From JBCCGR01 sp039029195 (GTDB lineage Bacteria > Pseudomonadota > Alphaproteobacteria > Rhizobiales > Rhizobiaceae): a stretch of 64,000 nucleotides of DNA. The notes beneath the pieces are model-generated. The model worked only from the letters and a program-made list of their open reading frames with translations. It was not told where the DNA came from and did not search any database. The stretch covers positions 57,566-121,565 of the forward strand of contig JBCCGR010000010.1 of NCBI GenBank assembly GCA_039029195.1, in the 5' to 3' direction. The position numbers and the translations under genes were made by a program. Positions 9,605 through 17,653 of this stretch are shown here, piece after piece. Within the stretch, counting starts at the first letter, position 1. The number at the start of each line of letters is the position of its first letter.

Positions 9605-10777
9605 ATGACGAGATCCGACAACAAGCCACGGACAATTCTGCAGGTTATTCCGGGCTTGACGACTGGCGGCGCTGAAAAAACGACACTGGACATCAGTCGA
9701 GCCCTGGTGGAGCGGGGATACATTTCCATTGTTGCCTCCAGCGGGGGGCGCATGGTCGAGCAATTGGAAGCGGAAGGGGGAACTCATATAACGCTACCTC
9801 TGGCGAGCAAGAACCCATTCAGAATGCTTGCCAATGTTTTCGCGCTGAAACAGATATTTCGCGATTGGTCGGTTGATTTAGTTCATGCTCGCTCTAGAGC
9901 ACCGGCCTGGTCTTCTTTCTTCGCTGCTAAGCAATCCGGCCTTCCGTTCGTGACCACTTATCACGGGGCGTATAACGAACAAAACCGTCTGAAATCTCTC
10001 TATAATTCGGTAATGGCCAGAGCTGATGTGGTCATTGCGAACTCGCAATGGACATCGAACCTCATAACTGAACGATACCCTTGGTCATCCTCTCAACTTC
10101 ACATAATACCGCGTGGTACAGACCTTACTCAATTCAATAAGCATGAGATCTCGGCCAAGCGACTTGACGCAATGAGAGATCACTTTGGCGCAACTGCAGA
10201 TCAACGCATCATTCTGAACCTGGCAAGGCTGACTCCGTGGAAAGGGCAATTGGTTCTGGTGGATGCATTTTCGCAGACCGCAGCCGATTTTCCAGACACC
10301 GTATTGGTTCTAGCAGGCGATGCGCAGGGGCGTGATCAATATGTCAAAAGAATCGAAGAACTGGTTCAAAAGCACGGTTTGACTGACAGGGTTTTTCTTC
10401 CCGGGCATTGCACTGATCCAGCCGCAGCTTTTGCGATCTGCGACATTTCAGTTGTTGCTTCAACAGAGCCGGAGGCTTTTGGGCGGGCAGCCACCGAAGC
10501 AGAAGCCTTGGAAATTCCCGTGATTGTTTCAGATCTGGGCGCGGTCAGAGAAACCGTTGTTCCTCACAACGAGTGCCAAGAAGACCAATCAACAGGGTGG
10601 ATCGTGCCTCATGGCGATCCTCAACAACTGGCCAATGCCATGCAGCAGGCCTTGAGTTTATCCACCCTCGAACGCGAGAGTATGGGAGCCAGAGCTCGTC
10701 GCCACGTCGAAAGGAACTTTTCGTTGGAACAAATGGTGGAAAAAACTCTTCAAATCTATGAGGAACTGAGCTTCTGA
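9605..10777 (+). CDS. GT4-family glycosyltransferase
   Basis: A 390-residue GT-B-fold glycosyltransferase. The N-terminal acceptor domain starts ILQVIPGLTTGGAEKTTLDI, the usual glycine-rich GT4 opening. The C-terminal nucleotide-sugar domain has NLARLTPWKGQ, VLAGDAQGRD and the E-x7-E motif (EPEAFGRAATEAEA, around residues 300-310) that contacts the sugar nucleotide. Such enzymes add sugars to lipopolysaccharide or other envelope glycans at the inner membrane; donor and acceptor cannot be told. It is followed by infC on the same strand after 160 bases. Confidence 0.9.
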   Translation: MTRSDNKPRTILQVIPGLTTGGAEKTTLDISRALVERGYISIVASSGGRMVEQLEAEGGTHITLPLASKNPFRMLANVFALKQIFRDWSVDLVHARSRAPAWSSFFAAKQSGLPFVTTYHGAYNEQNRLKSLYNSVMARADVVIANSQWTSNLITERYPWSSSQLHIIPRGTDLTQFNKHEISAKRLDAMRDHFGATADQRIILNLARLTPWKGQLVLVDAFSQTAADFPDTVLVLAGDAQGRDQYVKRIEELVQKHGLTDRVFLPGHCTDPAAAFAICDISVVASTEPEAFGRAATEAEALEIPVIVSDLGAVRETVVPHNECQEDQSTGWIVPHGDPQQLANAMQQALSLSTLERESMGARARRHVERNFSLEQMVEKTLQIYEELSF

Positions 10778-10936
10778 GTCGAACCACAACGAAAGCACAA
10801 ACGGAAAACAGCCGTGATTTTCCGATTGAATTGTGCTAACCAACGGCCTAACTGCCGGACTGGAACTGCTACAGTAAATGAAGCTTGGCGCCATCCCCGA
10901 CCGCAATAGTGTTGTAAATCTAAGGAGAATCCTACA

Positions 10937-11473
10937 ATTCGTCGTCCACACCGAGCCGCCGCTCCACAAAAAACTGGCCCACGCGCAAATCGCGAAATTA
11001 ACGTCCCAGAAGTACAACTGATTGATTCAGAAGGTGAAAATCGAGGTGTCGTCTCTATTGACGAGGCGTTGGCAATCGCTGACGAAGCACAACTCGATTT
11101 GGTGGAAATCTCGCCCAATAACCGTCCACCCATCTGTAAAGTTCTAGATTTCGGCAAATACAAGTATGCTGCGCAAAAAAAGGCCGCCGAGGCGCGCAAA
11201 AAGCAGAAAACAATCGAAGTCAAAGAAATTAAGATGCGGCCGAATATCGATACGCATGACTACGATGTGAAAATGCGGGCGGTGCAACGCTTTTTTGAGG
11301 CCGGTGACAAGGTGAAGGTGACACTGCGGTTCCGTGGGCGCGAAATGGCTCACATGGAGCTCGGCATGGAACTCTTGCAACGGGTCAAGAGCGACACCGA
11401 AGAGTCAGCGAAAGTTGAAGCGGAACCGAAACTCGAAGGACGCCAAATGATGATGGTGTTGGCTCCGAAGTAG
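10937..11473 (+). CDS. infC: Translation initiation factor IF-3 (ATT start)
   Basis: A 178-residue IF-3. The start is the rare codon ATT at 10937, preceded by AAGGAG at 10922-10927. From there the product reads (M)RRPHRAAPQKTGPRANREI, the conserved rhizobial IF-3 N-terminus, followed by the N-domain signature VVSIDEALAIADEAQLDLVEI and the C-domain RFRGREMAHMELGMELL. Starting at the first ATG (11069) would lose 44 conserved residues. IF-3 proofreads initiation codons and splits ribosomes; the non-ATG start is the classical device by which it limits its own synthesis. Unusually, rpmI and rplT do not follow. Confidence 0.95.
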   Translation: MRRPHRAAAPQKTGPRANREINVPEVQLIDSEGENRGVVSIDEALAIADEAQLDLVEISPNNRPPICKVLDFGKYKYAAQKKAAEARKKQKTIEVKEIKMRPNIDTHDYDVKMRAVQRFFEAGDKVKVTLRFRGREMAHMELGMELLQRVKSDTEESAKVEAEPKLEGRQMMMVLAPK

Positions 11474-11756
11474 GAATTCCATTTTTTCTGGTTCGGCATC
11501 TGAGTTTCAGACTTCACTTGAGGTGATTGAAGCCAGTTTGTGCTGATTTGGCTTACACTGCCTTGGAATAGATGCCACACGCCGGCGATCAGTGAGCGGG
11601 TGTCAGTTGGGTCGTCATGAAGCTTTCACATTTATTTCTACAATAGGTTGCAAACTCGAATTCGTTCTGATAGATTGGCATGTGGCTGCCGATTGAGTGA
11701 TGAACAATGTTCTGGGCCTACAGCTCCACAATCAACTCCACGCGTGCCTCTCATAT
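11474..11756. other. Intergenic stretch between infC and the luxI control region
   Basis: About 280 bases with no credible gene. The short frames here lack codon structure and family motifs. I see no clear infC terminator and no rpmI-like sequence. AT-rich sequence begins near 11630 and leads into the luxI control region. Confidence 0.5.
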
Positions 11757-11827
11757 AAATCATTGATATTTAAGTTAATATTTGATTTCCTGCGTGGATT
11801 GACAGGTTTTCTGCCTCCAAAATTGAT
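11757..11827 (+). promoter_or_regulatory. Putative luxI promoter with AT-rich dyad
   Basis: A perfect -35 hexamer TTGACA lies at 11799-11804, followed 17 bases later by a poor -10 (ATTGAT, 11822-11827), a combination typical of activator-dependent promoters. Just upstream is an imperfect dyad: AAATCA (11757-11762) against TGATTT (11783-11788), with an inner ATATT/AATAT pair. The expected transcript start near 11834 leaves a leader of about 27 bases. Confidence 0.4.
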
Positions 11828-11837
11828 GATCACCTGA

Positions 11838-11856
11838 ACCTCCACAACAAGGAGGT
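11838..11856 (+). promoter_or_regulatory. Hairpin covering the luxI Shine-Dalgarno
   Basis: ACCTCC at 11838-11843 is fully complementary to the ribosome-binding site GGAGGT at 11851-11856, with a 7-base loop (ACAACAA). The start codon follows at 11861. In the mRNA this 6-bp, GC-rich stem would bury the whole Shine-Dalgarno, so translation may need melting by a factor or by temperature (inference). Confidence 0.55.
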
Positions 11857-11860
11857 CAAT

Positions 11861-12508
11861 ATGATCAAAATAATACACGCACACAACCGGAAACACTATC
11901 CACACCACATTCACCAGATGCATGTTTTGCGAAAGGAAACGTTTTCTGATCGAATGAAATGGGACGTTGATGTTCTGGGTGGCTGGGAGATAGACGGCTT
12001 TGACGCATGTGATCCGTTGTACGTTCTATCGGTTGACGCTTCTGACAATGTCCGAGGCTGTCTCCGCCTCCTGCCAACCACCGGGCCAAACATGCTGGCA
12101 GATGTGTTCCCTGATTTACTCAATCGAGGGCAACCAAAAATAAGCCACCCGAACATTTGGGAAAGCAGCCGGTTCTGTGTGCGCCTGGGAAACCTGAGGG
12201 ATTCCAGATCGCTCAAGGCTTTCAATCGTGTGACTGCTGAGTTGATAGCAGGAATGGGCGAAGTTGCACTGCATTCTGGTGTCGACCAGATTGTGACAGT
12301 TTACGATCATTTGTTGCGTCGAATTATCGGGCGCGCGGGATGCCAAGAGACCTTAGTTGGGGGTCCAAATATGATCGGTGGTGTCAAGACCTATGCAGGT
12401 CTCTTCGACATCAACAAAGATGAGTTGGAAGCCTTCAAAAACCATTGGGGAATTGAAGCCTCGGATATCGCACAGGCTCTTTCCCGCGAGCTGGAGATAG
12501 CCGCTTAG
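11861..12508 (+). CDS. Acyl-homoserine-lactone synthase (LuxI family)
   Basis: A 215-residue autoinducer synthase that joins an acyl chain from acyl-ACP to S-adenosylmethionine to give an N-acyl-homoserine lactone. The invariant LuxI residues are visible: LRKETF (Arg, Phe), KWDV (Trp), EIDGFD (the Asp pair), CLRLLPTTGPNML (Arg), DVF and WESSRFCV (Glu, Arg). The length matches the family. The start ATG has a perfect GGAGGT 5 bases upstream, locked in a hairpin. No luxR-type receptor gene lies in the window, so this synthase is an orphan locally. The next gene on the strand is a membrane glycosyltransferase 99 bases on. Confidence 0.93.
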   Translation: MIKIIHAHNRKHYPHHIHQMHVLRKETFSDRMKWDVDVLGGWEIDGFDACDPLYVLSVDASDNVRGCLRLLPTTGPNMLADVFPDLLNRGQPKISHPNIWESSRFCVRLGNLRDSRSLKAFNRVTAELIAGMGEVALHSGVDQIVTVYDHLLRRIIGRAGCQETLVGGPNMIGGVKTYAGLFDINKDELEAFKNHWGIEASDIAQALSRELEIAA

Positions 12509-12607
12509 GCGCCGCGTCACCAGCAACTCCACACGTCAAAACCACTCAATCAAATACAAGGTGTCAGCCGCTGGTTGGTTGGCTGGCACCCGCTGGCGGC
12601 CATAATC

Positions 12608-14554
12608 ATGACAGATGTCAAATCGATCCTCAGCCAAATCTATGTCGATGCAGTTAAAGCTCGCATGAGATTTTTTTCAAACTGGTACGAACGGCGCAAG
12701 TACTACGCTCACGAATATTTGCCCGATGAGGTCTCCTTCCTGGCGACTCGCGGAGTTCCGTTGGACGCCATTGAGAACTCCATCCAGCAATCGAAAGAGT
12801 CTGCTCTTTCACCCGCCCAACTATTAATCCTAGATGGAGTCATCACTGAACGGCAGTATTTTGTAGCGCTCGCCGATCACTTGCAGCTGAGCTTTGCAGA
12901 TCACAACCCGTCTGGCCGCCTTTATTCCGGACCAGAATTGGAAGGCACTGAACTTGGTGAAGCGTCCAGAATCGTGTTGTCCAGAGATATTGGTCCCCTG
13001 CCCCACGTATTCATCGCTCCACCATTCTCTCAGATCGCCAACATTCGAAGGCTCATAGAAAAGAGCCCAGAATTGAAGCAGCGCGTAAAAGTCACCACTC
13101 CCAGCTCCAATCGAGCTGCATTGATCGAGAATTCGTCGGGGTCTCTTCTTCGGCGCTCAATTCGGAATCTTGCCGAGCGGTTTCCAACTTTGTCCGCTGA
13201 TGTTGTTGCGACACCGCAACAACAATTGTTCGTCGTCTCGGTGCTGCTCATCACCTTTGTGTTCCTCTTTCACGTTCCGTTCTGGAGCCTCTTTGCCCTG
13301 CACTTGTTGTTCTCAGTATTCTATCTCGGCTGCGTCCTGTTGAGACTTGCAGCGGCGGTGGGCATGCGACCCAGTTCTCAACCTGATCTAAATCTCGAGT
13401 ATGTGGACGATTCTTCTCTCCCAACCTATTCGGTTCTGGTTGCACTATACGGCGAAGCAAATCAGGCCGAAGAGCTGGTGAAGAGCCTCAACGCTCTTGA
13501 TTGGCCAAGACATCGTTTGGAAATTAAACTTATTTGCGAAAGTGATGATGCCGAAACAATCGCAGCACTTGAACGAGCTGTTCCCGGCCCGCCGTTTGAA
13601 ATTGTCCGAGTGCCTGCAGCGTCTCCCCGCACAAAGCCAAAGGCGTTAAACTATGCGCTGCCGCTTTGCACCGGCGATCTTCTTGTATTGTACGATGCTG
13701 AGGACAGACCGCACAAATTACAACTTAAAGAAGCCTGGAGTGCTTTCGCGACATCCGACAGCAGCCTCGCTTGTGTTCAAGCCCCCTTGATCATCGATAA
13801 TCCCAAGGAAAGCTGGTTTAGCAAACAGTTCACGCTAGAGTATTGCGGATTGTTTGATGGACTCCTGCCGGTGCTTGCGCGGTGGAGAGCATTGCTGCCT
13901 CTTGGTGGCACTTCCAATCATTTTCGCACAAGGGCTCTGCGTAAAGTGGGAGCTTGGGATCCCTACAATGTCACTGAAGACGCCGATCTCGGCATCCGAC
14001 TGGCACGCATGGGATACTCGTGCGGCACCATACGTCTTCCAACCTATGAAGAAGCTCCCATAACATTCGCTGTTTGGATCAAGCAGAGAAGCCGGTGGTT
14101 CAAGGGTTGGCTACAAACTTGGCTGGTGCATTTGCGTAACCCGGCCCAGCTATTTAGAGACTTGGGCCTGCGAAACTATCTGATCTTTCATTTCCTCATT
14201 TCCGGCATGATATTTTCGGCGATTTCGCACATATTTTTCCTCGTTTCACTTTCAATCATAACTTACATGCTTCTCACCACAGACGGTCAGAACGTATGGC
14301 TGACTGGCTTGTTCGCCATTGACTTCATTAATATCGTCTTGGGGTACATGGCATTTGGAATCTTAGCTTGGCGAGCGTTACCCGTGCGCAAACTCTCACA
14401 TCTGCGCACACATTTGATTGGCATACCGGCTTATTGGCTGCTCATCTCTCTGGGTGCCTGGCGCGCACTTTGGCAACTCCTTAGAGATCCATTCACTTGG
14501 GAAAAAACACCTCATGGAGCATCGAAAAGGCGACGACACCATTCGGCGCAATAG
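12608..14554 (+). CDS. Membrane GT2 glycosyltransferase with MshEN-like N-terminal domain
   Basis: A protein of about 648 residues. Residues 35-105 resemble the GSPII_E_N/MshEN domain (SPAQLLILDGVITERQYFVA). Two membrane segments follow near residues 205-255 (LFVVSVLLITFVFLFHVPFW and the next helix), then a GT2 catalytic domain with YDAEDRP (DxD), TEDADLGIRL and QRSRW, the Q-x-x-R-W motif of processive synthases, then three or four C-terminal membrane helices. The architecture suits an inner-membrane polysaccharide synthase. The ATG at 12608 is preferred over a TTG at 12575; neither has a strong ribosome site. Its position behind luxI hints at quorum-controlled polysaccharide production (inference). 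Confidence 0.87.
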   Translation: MTDVKSILSQIYVDAVKARMRFFSNWYERRKYYAHEYLPDEVSFLATRGVPLDAIENSIQQSKESALSPAQLLILDGVITERQYFVALADHLQLSFADHNPSGRLYSGPELEGTELGEASRIVLSRDIGPLPHVFIAPPFSQIANIRRLIEKSPELKQRVKVTTPSSNRAALIENSSGSLLRRSIRNLAERFPTLSADVVATPQQQLFVVSVLLITFVFLFHVPFWSLFALHLLFSVFYLGCVLLRLAAAVGMRPSSQPDLNLEYVDDSSLPTYSVLVALYGEANQAEELVKSLNALDWPRHRLEIKLICESDDAETIAALERAVPGPPFEIVRVPAASPRTKPKALNYALPLCTGDLLVLYDAEDRPHKLQLKEAWSAFATSDSSLACVQAPLIIDNPKESWFSKQFTLEYCGLFDGLLPVLARWRALLPLGGTSNHFRTRALRKVGAWDPYNVTEDADLGIRLARMGYSCGTIRLPTYEEAPITFAVWIKQRSRWFKGWLQTWLVHLRNPAQLFRDLGLRNYLIFHFLISGMIFSAISHIFFLVSLSIITYMLLTTDGQNVWLTGLFAIDFINIVLGYMAFGILAWRALPVRKLSHLRTHLIGIPAYWLLISLGAWRALWQLLRDPFTWEKTPHGASKRRRHHSAQ

Positions 14555-14581
14555 CTAATGACGATCGGAGCAAATGCGGAG

Positions 14582-15685
14582 TCAATCCTGCGATGCACTG
14601 CGAAAGTGCTTAGAAAGTTTCAATCCCTGCTTCTGGTAGTGCGAACCGAGATCGGATCCATAAAGCTTTTTTGGTCGTTCCAACATGGTTTCGTAAACCA
14701 GACGGCCCACAATTTGACCGTGTTCGAGCAAAAACGGAACTTCGTGGCTTCGGACTTCAAGAACCGCCTTGCTGCCGGTCCCACCGGCAGAAGAATGACC
14801 AAATCCTGGGTCGAAAAATCCGGCGTAGTGAACTCTGAACTCTCCGACCAACGGATCAAACGGCACCATCTCTGCTGCATAGTCTGGCGGCACATGGACG
14901 GCTTCTTGCGAGACGAGAATATAAAACTGATCCGGATCGAGAACTAGCTGCTTGGATCCGACCTGGATGATCGGTTCCCAAAATGCCTCAACGTTATAAG
15001 AGTTGGGTTTGTCTACATCTACCACCGCTGTGTGTCGTTTCCCGCGATAGCCAACCAACTCGCCTTCTTCACCCGCAAGATCAATGGATAAGCCAATGCC
15101 TCCACGCGAAATCTCGGGATGTTGCGTGTCCACCAGAATTTCCCGTGCCTGCAGTTCAACTAAGCCTGCTTGGCCAATAGAGCACTCCCCTGTCCGCAAC
15201 CTCAGTTGAGCTAGACGCGAGCCAGTTCGGACAATGATCGGAAATGTTCTGGGAGAAATTTCCAGATACAGTGGCCCCGAGTAGCCTGAGGTGATTGTGT
15301 CGAATTGAGGCGAGCGATCCGTTATGACCCTCGTAAAAATGTCCAGCCGACCAGTAGAGCTCTTTGGATTCGTGGACGCCGAGGTATCTGAGTCGAGGTT
15401 CAGACTCTCCAGTAAAGGCACAATGTAGACGCACCCTGTCTCCAACACAGCACCTTCCGAGAGATCAAACTCGTGGAGTGTGTGTCGCTGTAGTTTCTCT
15501 GAAACGCTGCTTGCGGCTCCTGGCAAGAAACTCGCGCGGACCCGGTAGGCTTTGTCTCCTAGCCGAAGGTCGAGGCTAGCAGGTTGAATTTGGTCAGCGT
15601 CCAGTGGCTTGGTGCTCAATACCGCCCCTTGATCGTACAAATTTGCGATCATACGATCACTTAGTATTCCTGGCGCTTCACTCAT
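14582..15685 (-). CDS. dcd: 2'-deoxycytidine 5'-triphosphate deaminase, double-length
   Basis: A 367-residue protein, about twice the usual Dcd length of near 190, made of two tandem dUTPase/Dcd-like halves. The first begins QIQPASLDLRLGDKAYRVRA, the nucleotide-site start of Dcd, and continues to GYSGPLYLEISPRTFP; the second runs from VLDPDQFYILVSQEAVHVP to YAGFFDPGFGHSSAGGTGSKAVLEV. Both halves keep the P-A-S-L-D-L or G-F-D-P-G-F signatures, so it probably works as a pseudo-trimer of dimers. This form is common in rhizobia. It deaminates dCTP to dUTP for thymidylate synthesis. The 3' end faces the glycosyltransferase gene. Confidence 0.88.
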   Translation of the reverse strand: MSEAPGILSDRMIANLYDQGAVLSTKPLDADQIQPASLDLRLGDKAYRVRASFLPGAASSVSEKLQRHTLHEFDLSEGAVLETGCVYIVPLLESLNLDSDTSASTNPKSSTGRLDIFTRVITDRSPQFDTITSGYSGPLYLEISPRTFPIIVRTGSRLAQLRLRTGECSIGQAGLVELQAREILVDTQHPEISRGGIGLSIDLAGEEGELVGYRGKRHTAVVDVDKPNSYNVEAFWEPIIQVGSKQLVLDPDQFYILVSQEAVHVPPDYAAEMVPFDPLVGEFRVHYAGFFDPGFGHSSAGGTGSKAVLEVRSHEVPFLLEHGQIVGRLVYETMLERPKKLYGSDLGSHYQKQGLKLSKHFRSASQD

Positions 15686-15776
15686 AATGCTGTCACTTCG
15701 GTTCGACCCCTCATTCTGGTCATAAGCAATCTGCCAGTTGACGCCAACAATGTGCCGAACTAAACCTTTGCTTATC

Positions 15777-15836
15777 CCGTGGTGATTTGGCCGGTCGGCT
15801 TGCAGCCACGTAAAATAATTCGCTAAAAGTGGCCGA
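15777..15836 (+). promoter_or_regulatory. SAM-II riboswitch
   Basis: The aptamer reads closely to the SAM-II (metA motif) consensus. P1 is CGTGG (15778-15782) with CCACG (15806-15810), enclosing GTGATTTGG and the conserved CTTGCAG. Downstream, CGCTAAAAG (15821-15829) supplies the A-rich strand that pairs back with GATTTGG to form the H-type pseudoknot, and GGCC at 15831-15834 can extend it with GGCC at 15789-15792. Binding of S-adenosylmethionine should turn down metZ, whose start is about 60-70 bases downstream. Confidence 0.88.
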
Positions 15837-15893
15837 GATTTGCACCGGCTTGGCGATATTCGAGCTGTGCACCATGCGGCTCGGTTCTGAAGA

Positions 15894-17105
15894 ATGGAGT
15901 CGAATGTGAATAGACATCAAGATCATATTTCAATTGAGGATTTGTCAGCGGAAACGCGACTTATCCATGGCGGCACTTCTCGCTCTCCATTCGGAGAAAC
16001 GTCGGAGGCATTGTTTCTCACTCAGGGCTTTGTTTATCCCAACGCAGAATCAGCGGCCGCTCGGTTTGCCGGCGACGAGCCCGGGTTCATCTATTCCAGA
16101 TACGCTAATCCTACTGTCCAAATGTTCGAAGACCGTATGTGCCTTCTGGAGGGCGCAGAGGCCGCGCTTGCGACAGCCACCGGAATGGGCGCCGTTTCTG
16201 CTGCAATACTCTGCCAGGTTTCGGCAGGGGATCACGTGCTTGCATCGAGGGCGCTGTTCGGATCCTGTCGTTACATCATTGAAAAGCTCCTGCCCAAATA
16301 TGGCGTCGAATCGACGCTGATAGACGGCACCGATGTCTCTCAATGGGAGAAGAACATCCGACCAAACACCAAAGTGATGTTTCTCGAAAGTCCTACAAAT
16401 CCTACTCTGGAGTTGGTGGATATCGAAGCGGTGGCGCAGCTCTCGAATTCTTGCGACGCATGTCTGGTGGTCGACAATGTATTCGCAACACCACTTTGGC
16501 AACATCCGCTTAAGCTCGGAGCTGATGTGGTGGTGTATTCCGCTACCAAGCATATTGATGGCCAGGGCAGGTGTTTGGGAGGGGTGATCTTGTCATCAAA
16601 GGACTGGATCGAAAACCAACTGTTCGACTTCTTTCGCCACACCGGGCCAAGCATGTCCCCATTCAACGCTTGGGTTTTGCTTAAGGGACTGGAAACTCTG
16701 TCCGTCAGAGTCCGCCAGCAGACCGAATCTGCTTCGAAGCTGGCAGATCGCTTGGCGGAAATTCCGTCAGTAACCGAGCTGATATATCCGGGAAGAGGTG
16801 ATCACCCCCAAGCGGACTTGGCAAAGCGTCAGATGAAAACAGGCTCTACTCTTATCGCTTTTGACGTCGGCCAAACTCAGGATGAAGCGTTTGCGTTTTT
16901 GAACAGACTGAGAATCGTCAGCATTTCCAACAATCTTGGTGATGCGAAGAGCCTTATCACTCACCCGGCGACTACTACGCACAAGAATCTCTCCCTTGAG
17001 GATCAGTCGGCGCTTGGTATAGGCCCGGGCCTTGTCCGGCTCTCGGTCGGTCTTGAGAATGTTGACGACCTGATCCGAGACATTGAACAGGCGCTACAGA
17101 TCTAG
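15894..17105 (+). CDS. metZ: O-succinylhomoserine sulfhydrylase
   Basis: A PLP enzyme of about 403 residues that makes homocysteine from O-succinylhomoserine and sulfide in methionine synthesis. The Cys/Met-metabolism PLP family is clear: TRLIHGGTSRSPFGETSEAL near the N-terminus, YSRYANPTV, GMGAVSAAIL, the cofactor Asp in CLVVDNVFATP, and the PLP lysine in YSATKHIDGQGR near residue 215. The ATG at 15894 lacks a good ribosome site, whereas an in-frame GTG at 15906 has GGAG 6 bases upstream; the GTG may be the true start. A SAM-II riboswitch upstream fits end-product control. Confidence 0.95.
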   Translation: MESNVNRHQDHISIEDLSAETRLIHGGTSRSPFGETSEALFLTQGFVYPNAESAAARFAGDEPGFIYSRYANPTVQMFEDRMCLLEGAEAALATATGMGAVSAAILCQVSAGDHVLASRALFGSCRYIIEKLLPKYGVESTLIDGTDVSQWEKNIRPNTKVMFLESPTNPTLELVDIEAVAQLSNSCDACLVVDNVFATPLWQHPLKLGADVVVYSATKHIDGQGRCLGGVILSSKDWIENQLFDFFRHTGPSMSPFNAWVLLKGLETLSVRVRQQTESASKLADRLAEIPSVTELIYPGRGDHPQADLAKRQMKTGSTLIAFDVGQTQDEAFAFLNRLRIVSISNNLGDAKSLITHPATTTHKNLSLEDQSALGIGPGLVRLSVGLENVDDLIRDIEQALQI

Positions 17106-17168
17106 GCGCACGAAACAGCCGTTAAAACCCTATGCGATCGCGTCGCACGACGATGCTGTTCGTCGGCT

Positions 17169-17194
17169 AACCCTTGTTTCGTGCAGCAAGGGTT
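17169..17194 (+). terminator. Inverted repeat after metZ, possible terminator
   Basis: AACCCTTG (17169-17176) and CAAGGGTT (17187-17194) form an 8-bp stem with a 10-base loop, 64 bases after the metZ stop. There is no clear T run after it, so termination is uncertain; it could instead be an operator of the small downstream gene. Confidence 0.35.
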
Positions 17195-17312
17195 GGTCTG
17201 TATTTGCTTCTATTTCGCTATGTAACAAATGTTACATCAACAATCAGCGTCTTATCCTATCTTGGGCTCATCAGGACACAGCACAGTCCAACTAGCAAAC
17301 AGGAGAGAGACC

Positions 17313-17573
17313 ATGATGAATTTTAAAGTTCCAGCAATGGCAGTCGCCATCGCAATCGCAGCCGGTTCACTGACATCCATTGCAGCACCTAGTGCTGCGG
17401 AAGCAGGTAGCCGCTTTTCTATCCACGTAGGTCACGGTTATGGCGTTGGTTACAAACGCTACCCAAAAAACAAATGGGGTTGCCGGATCTACAAGAAGCG
17501 CTTCCATCGCACCGGTGATCGCTATTGGCTTGGCGAATACTATCGCTGCCTCCACGCCCACGACTACGATTGA
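17313..17573 (+). CDS. Small secreted protein, function unknown
   Basis: An 86-residue protein starting at the first ATG of the ATGATG pair, with AGGAGA 6 bases upstream. A Sec signal peptide is plain: MNFK, a hydrophobic core (VAIAIAAGSL) and a likely signal-peptidase cut after SAAEA or nearby. The mature part is small, basic and aromatic-rich, with two cysteines (WGCRIYKKRF and EYYRCLH) that could form a disulfide. I recognise no family. A strong terminator follows directly, so it is probably its own transcription unit. Confidence 0.7.
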   Translation: MMNFKVPAMAVAIAIAAGSLTSIAAPSAAEAGSRFSIHVGHGYGVGYKRYPKNKWGCRIYKKRFHRTGDRYWLGEYYRCLHAHDYD

Positions 17574-17619
17574 TCTGAATTCCAGCTTAGACGATCTCCA
17601 GTCAACTAAGCTTCAACTG

Positions 17620-17652
17620 CCCGGCCATGGTCATCCCATGCGCCGGGTTTTT
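17620..17652 (+). terminator. Intrinsic terminator of the small secreted protein gene
   Basis: CCCGGC (17620-17625) pairs with GCCGGG (17642-17647), extended inward by CATGG/CCATG around a one-base bulge, and TTTTT follows. The convergent agmatinase gene ends immediately after it. Confidence 0.75.
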
Positions 17653-17653
17653 C

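Noticed and set aside
11069..11473. infC beginning at the first ATG
   Set aside because: Would drop the conserved N-terminal 44 residues; the ATT with AAGGAG at 10937 is far better.
11838..11856. Reading the luxI leader repeat as a lux box
   Set aside because: The arms are the ribosome site and its complement, 6 bases only, and lie downstream of the expected transcript start.
17229..17312. N-terminal extension of the small secreted protein
   Set aside because: The extension precedes a good signal peptide and ribosome site, and would bury the signal peptide.
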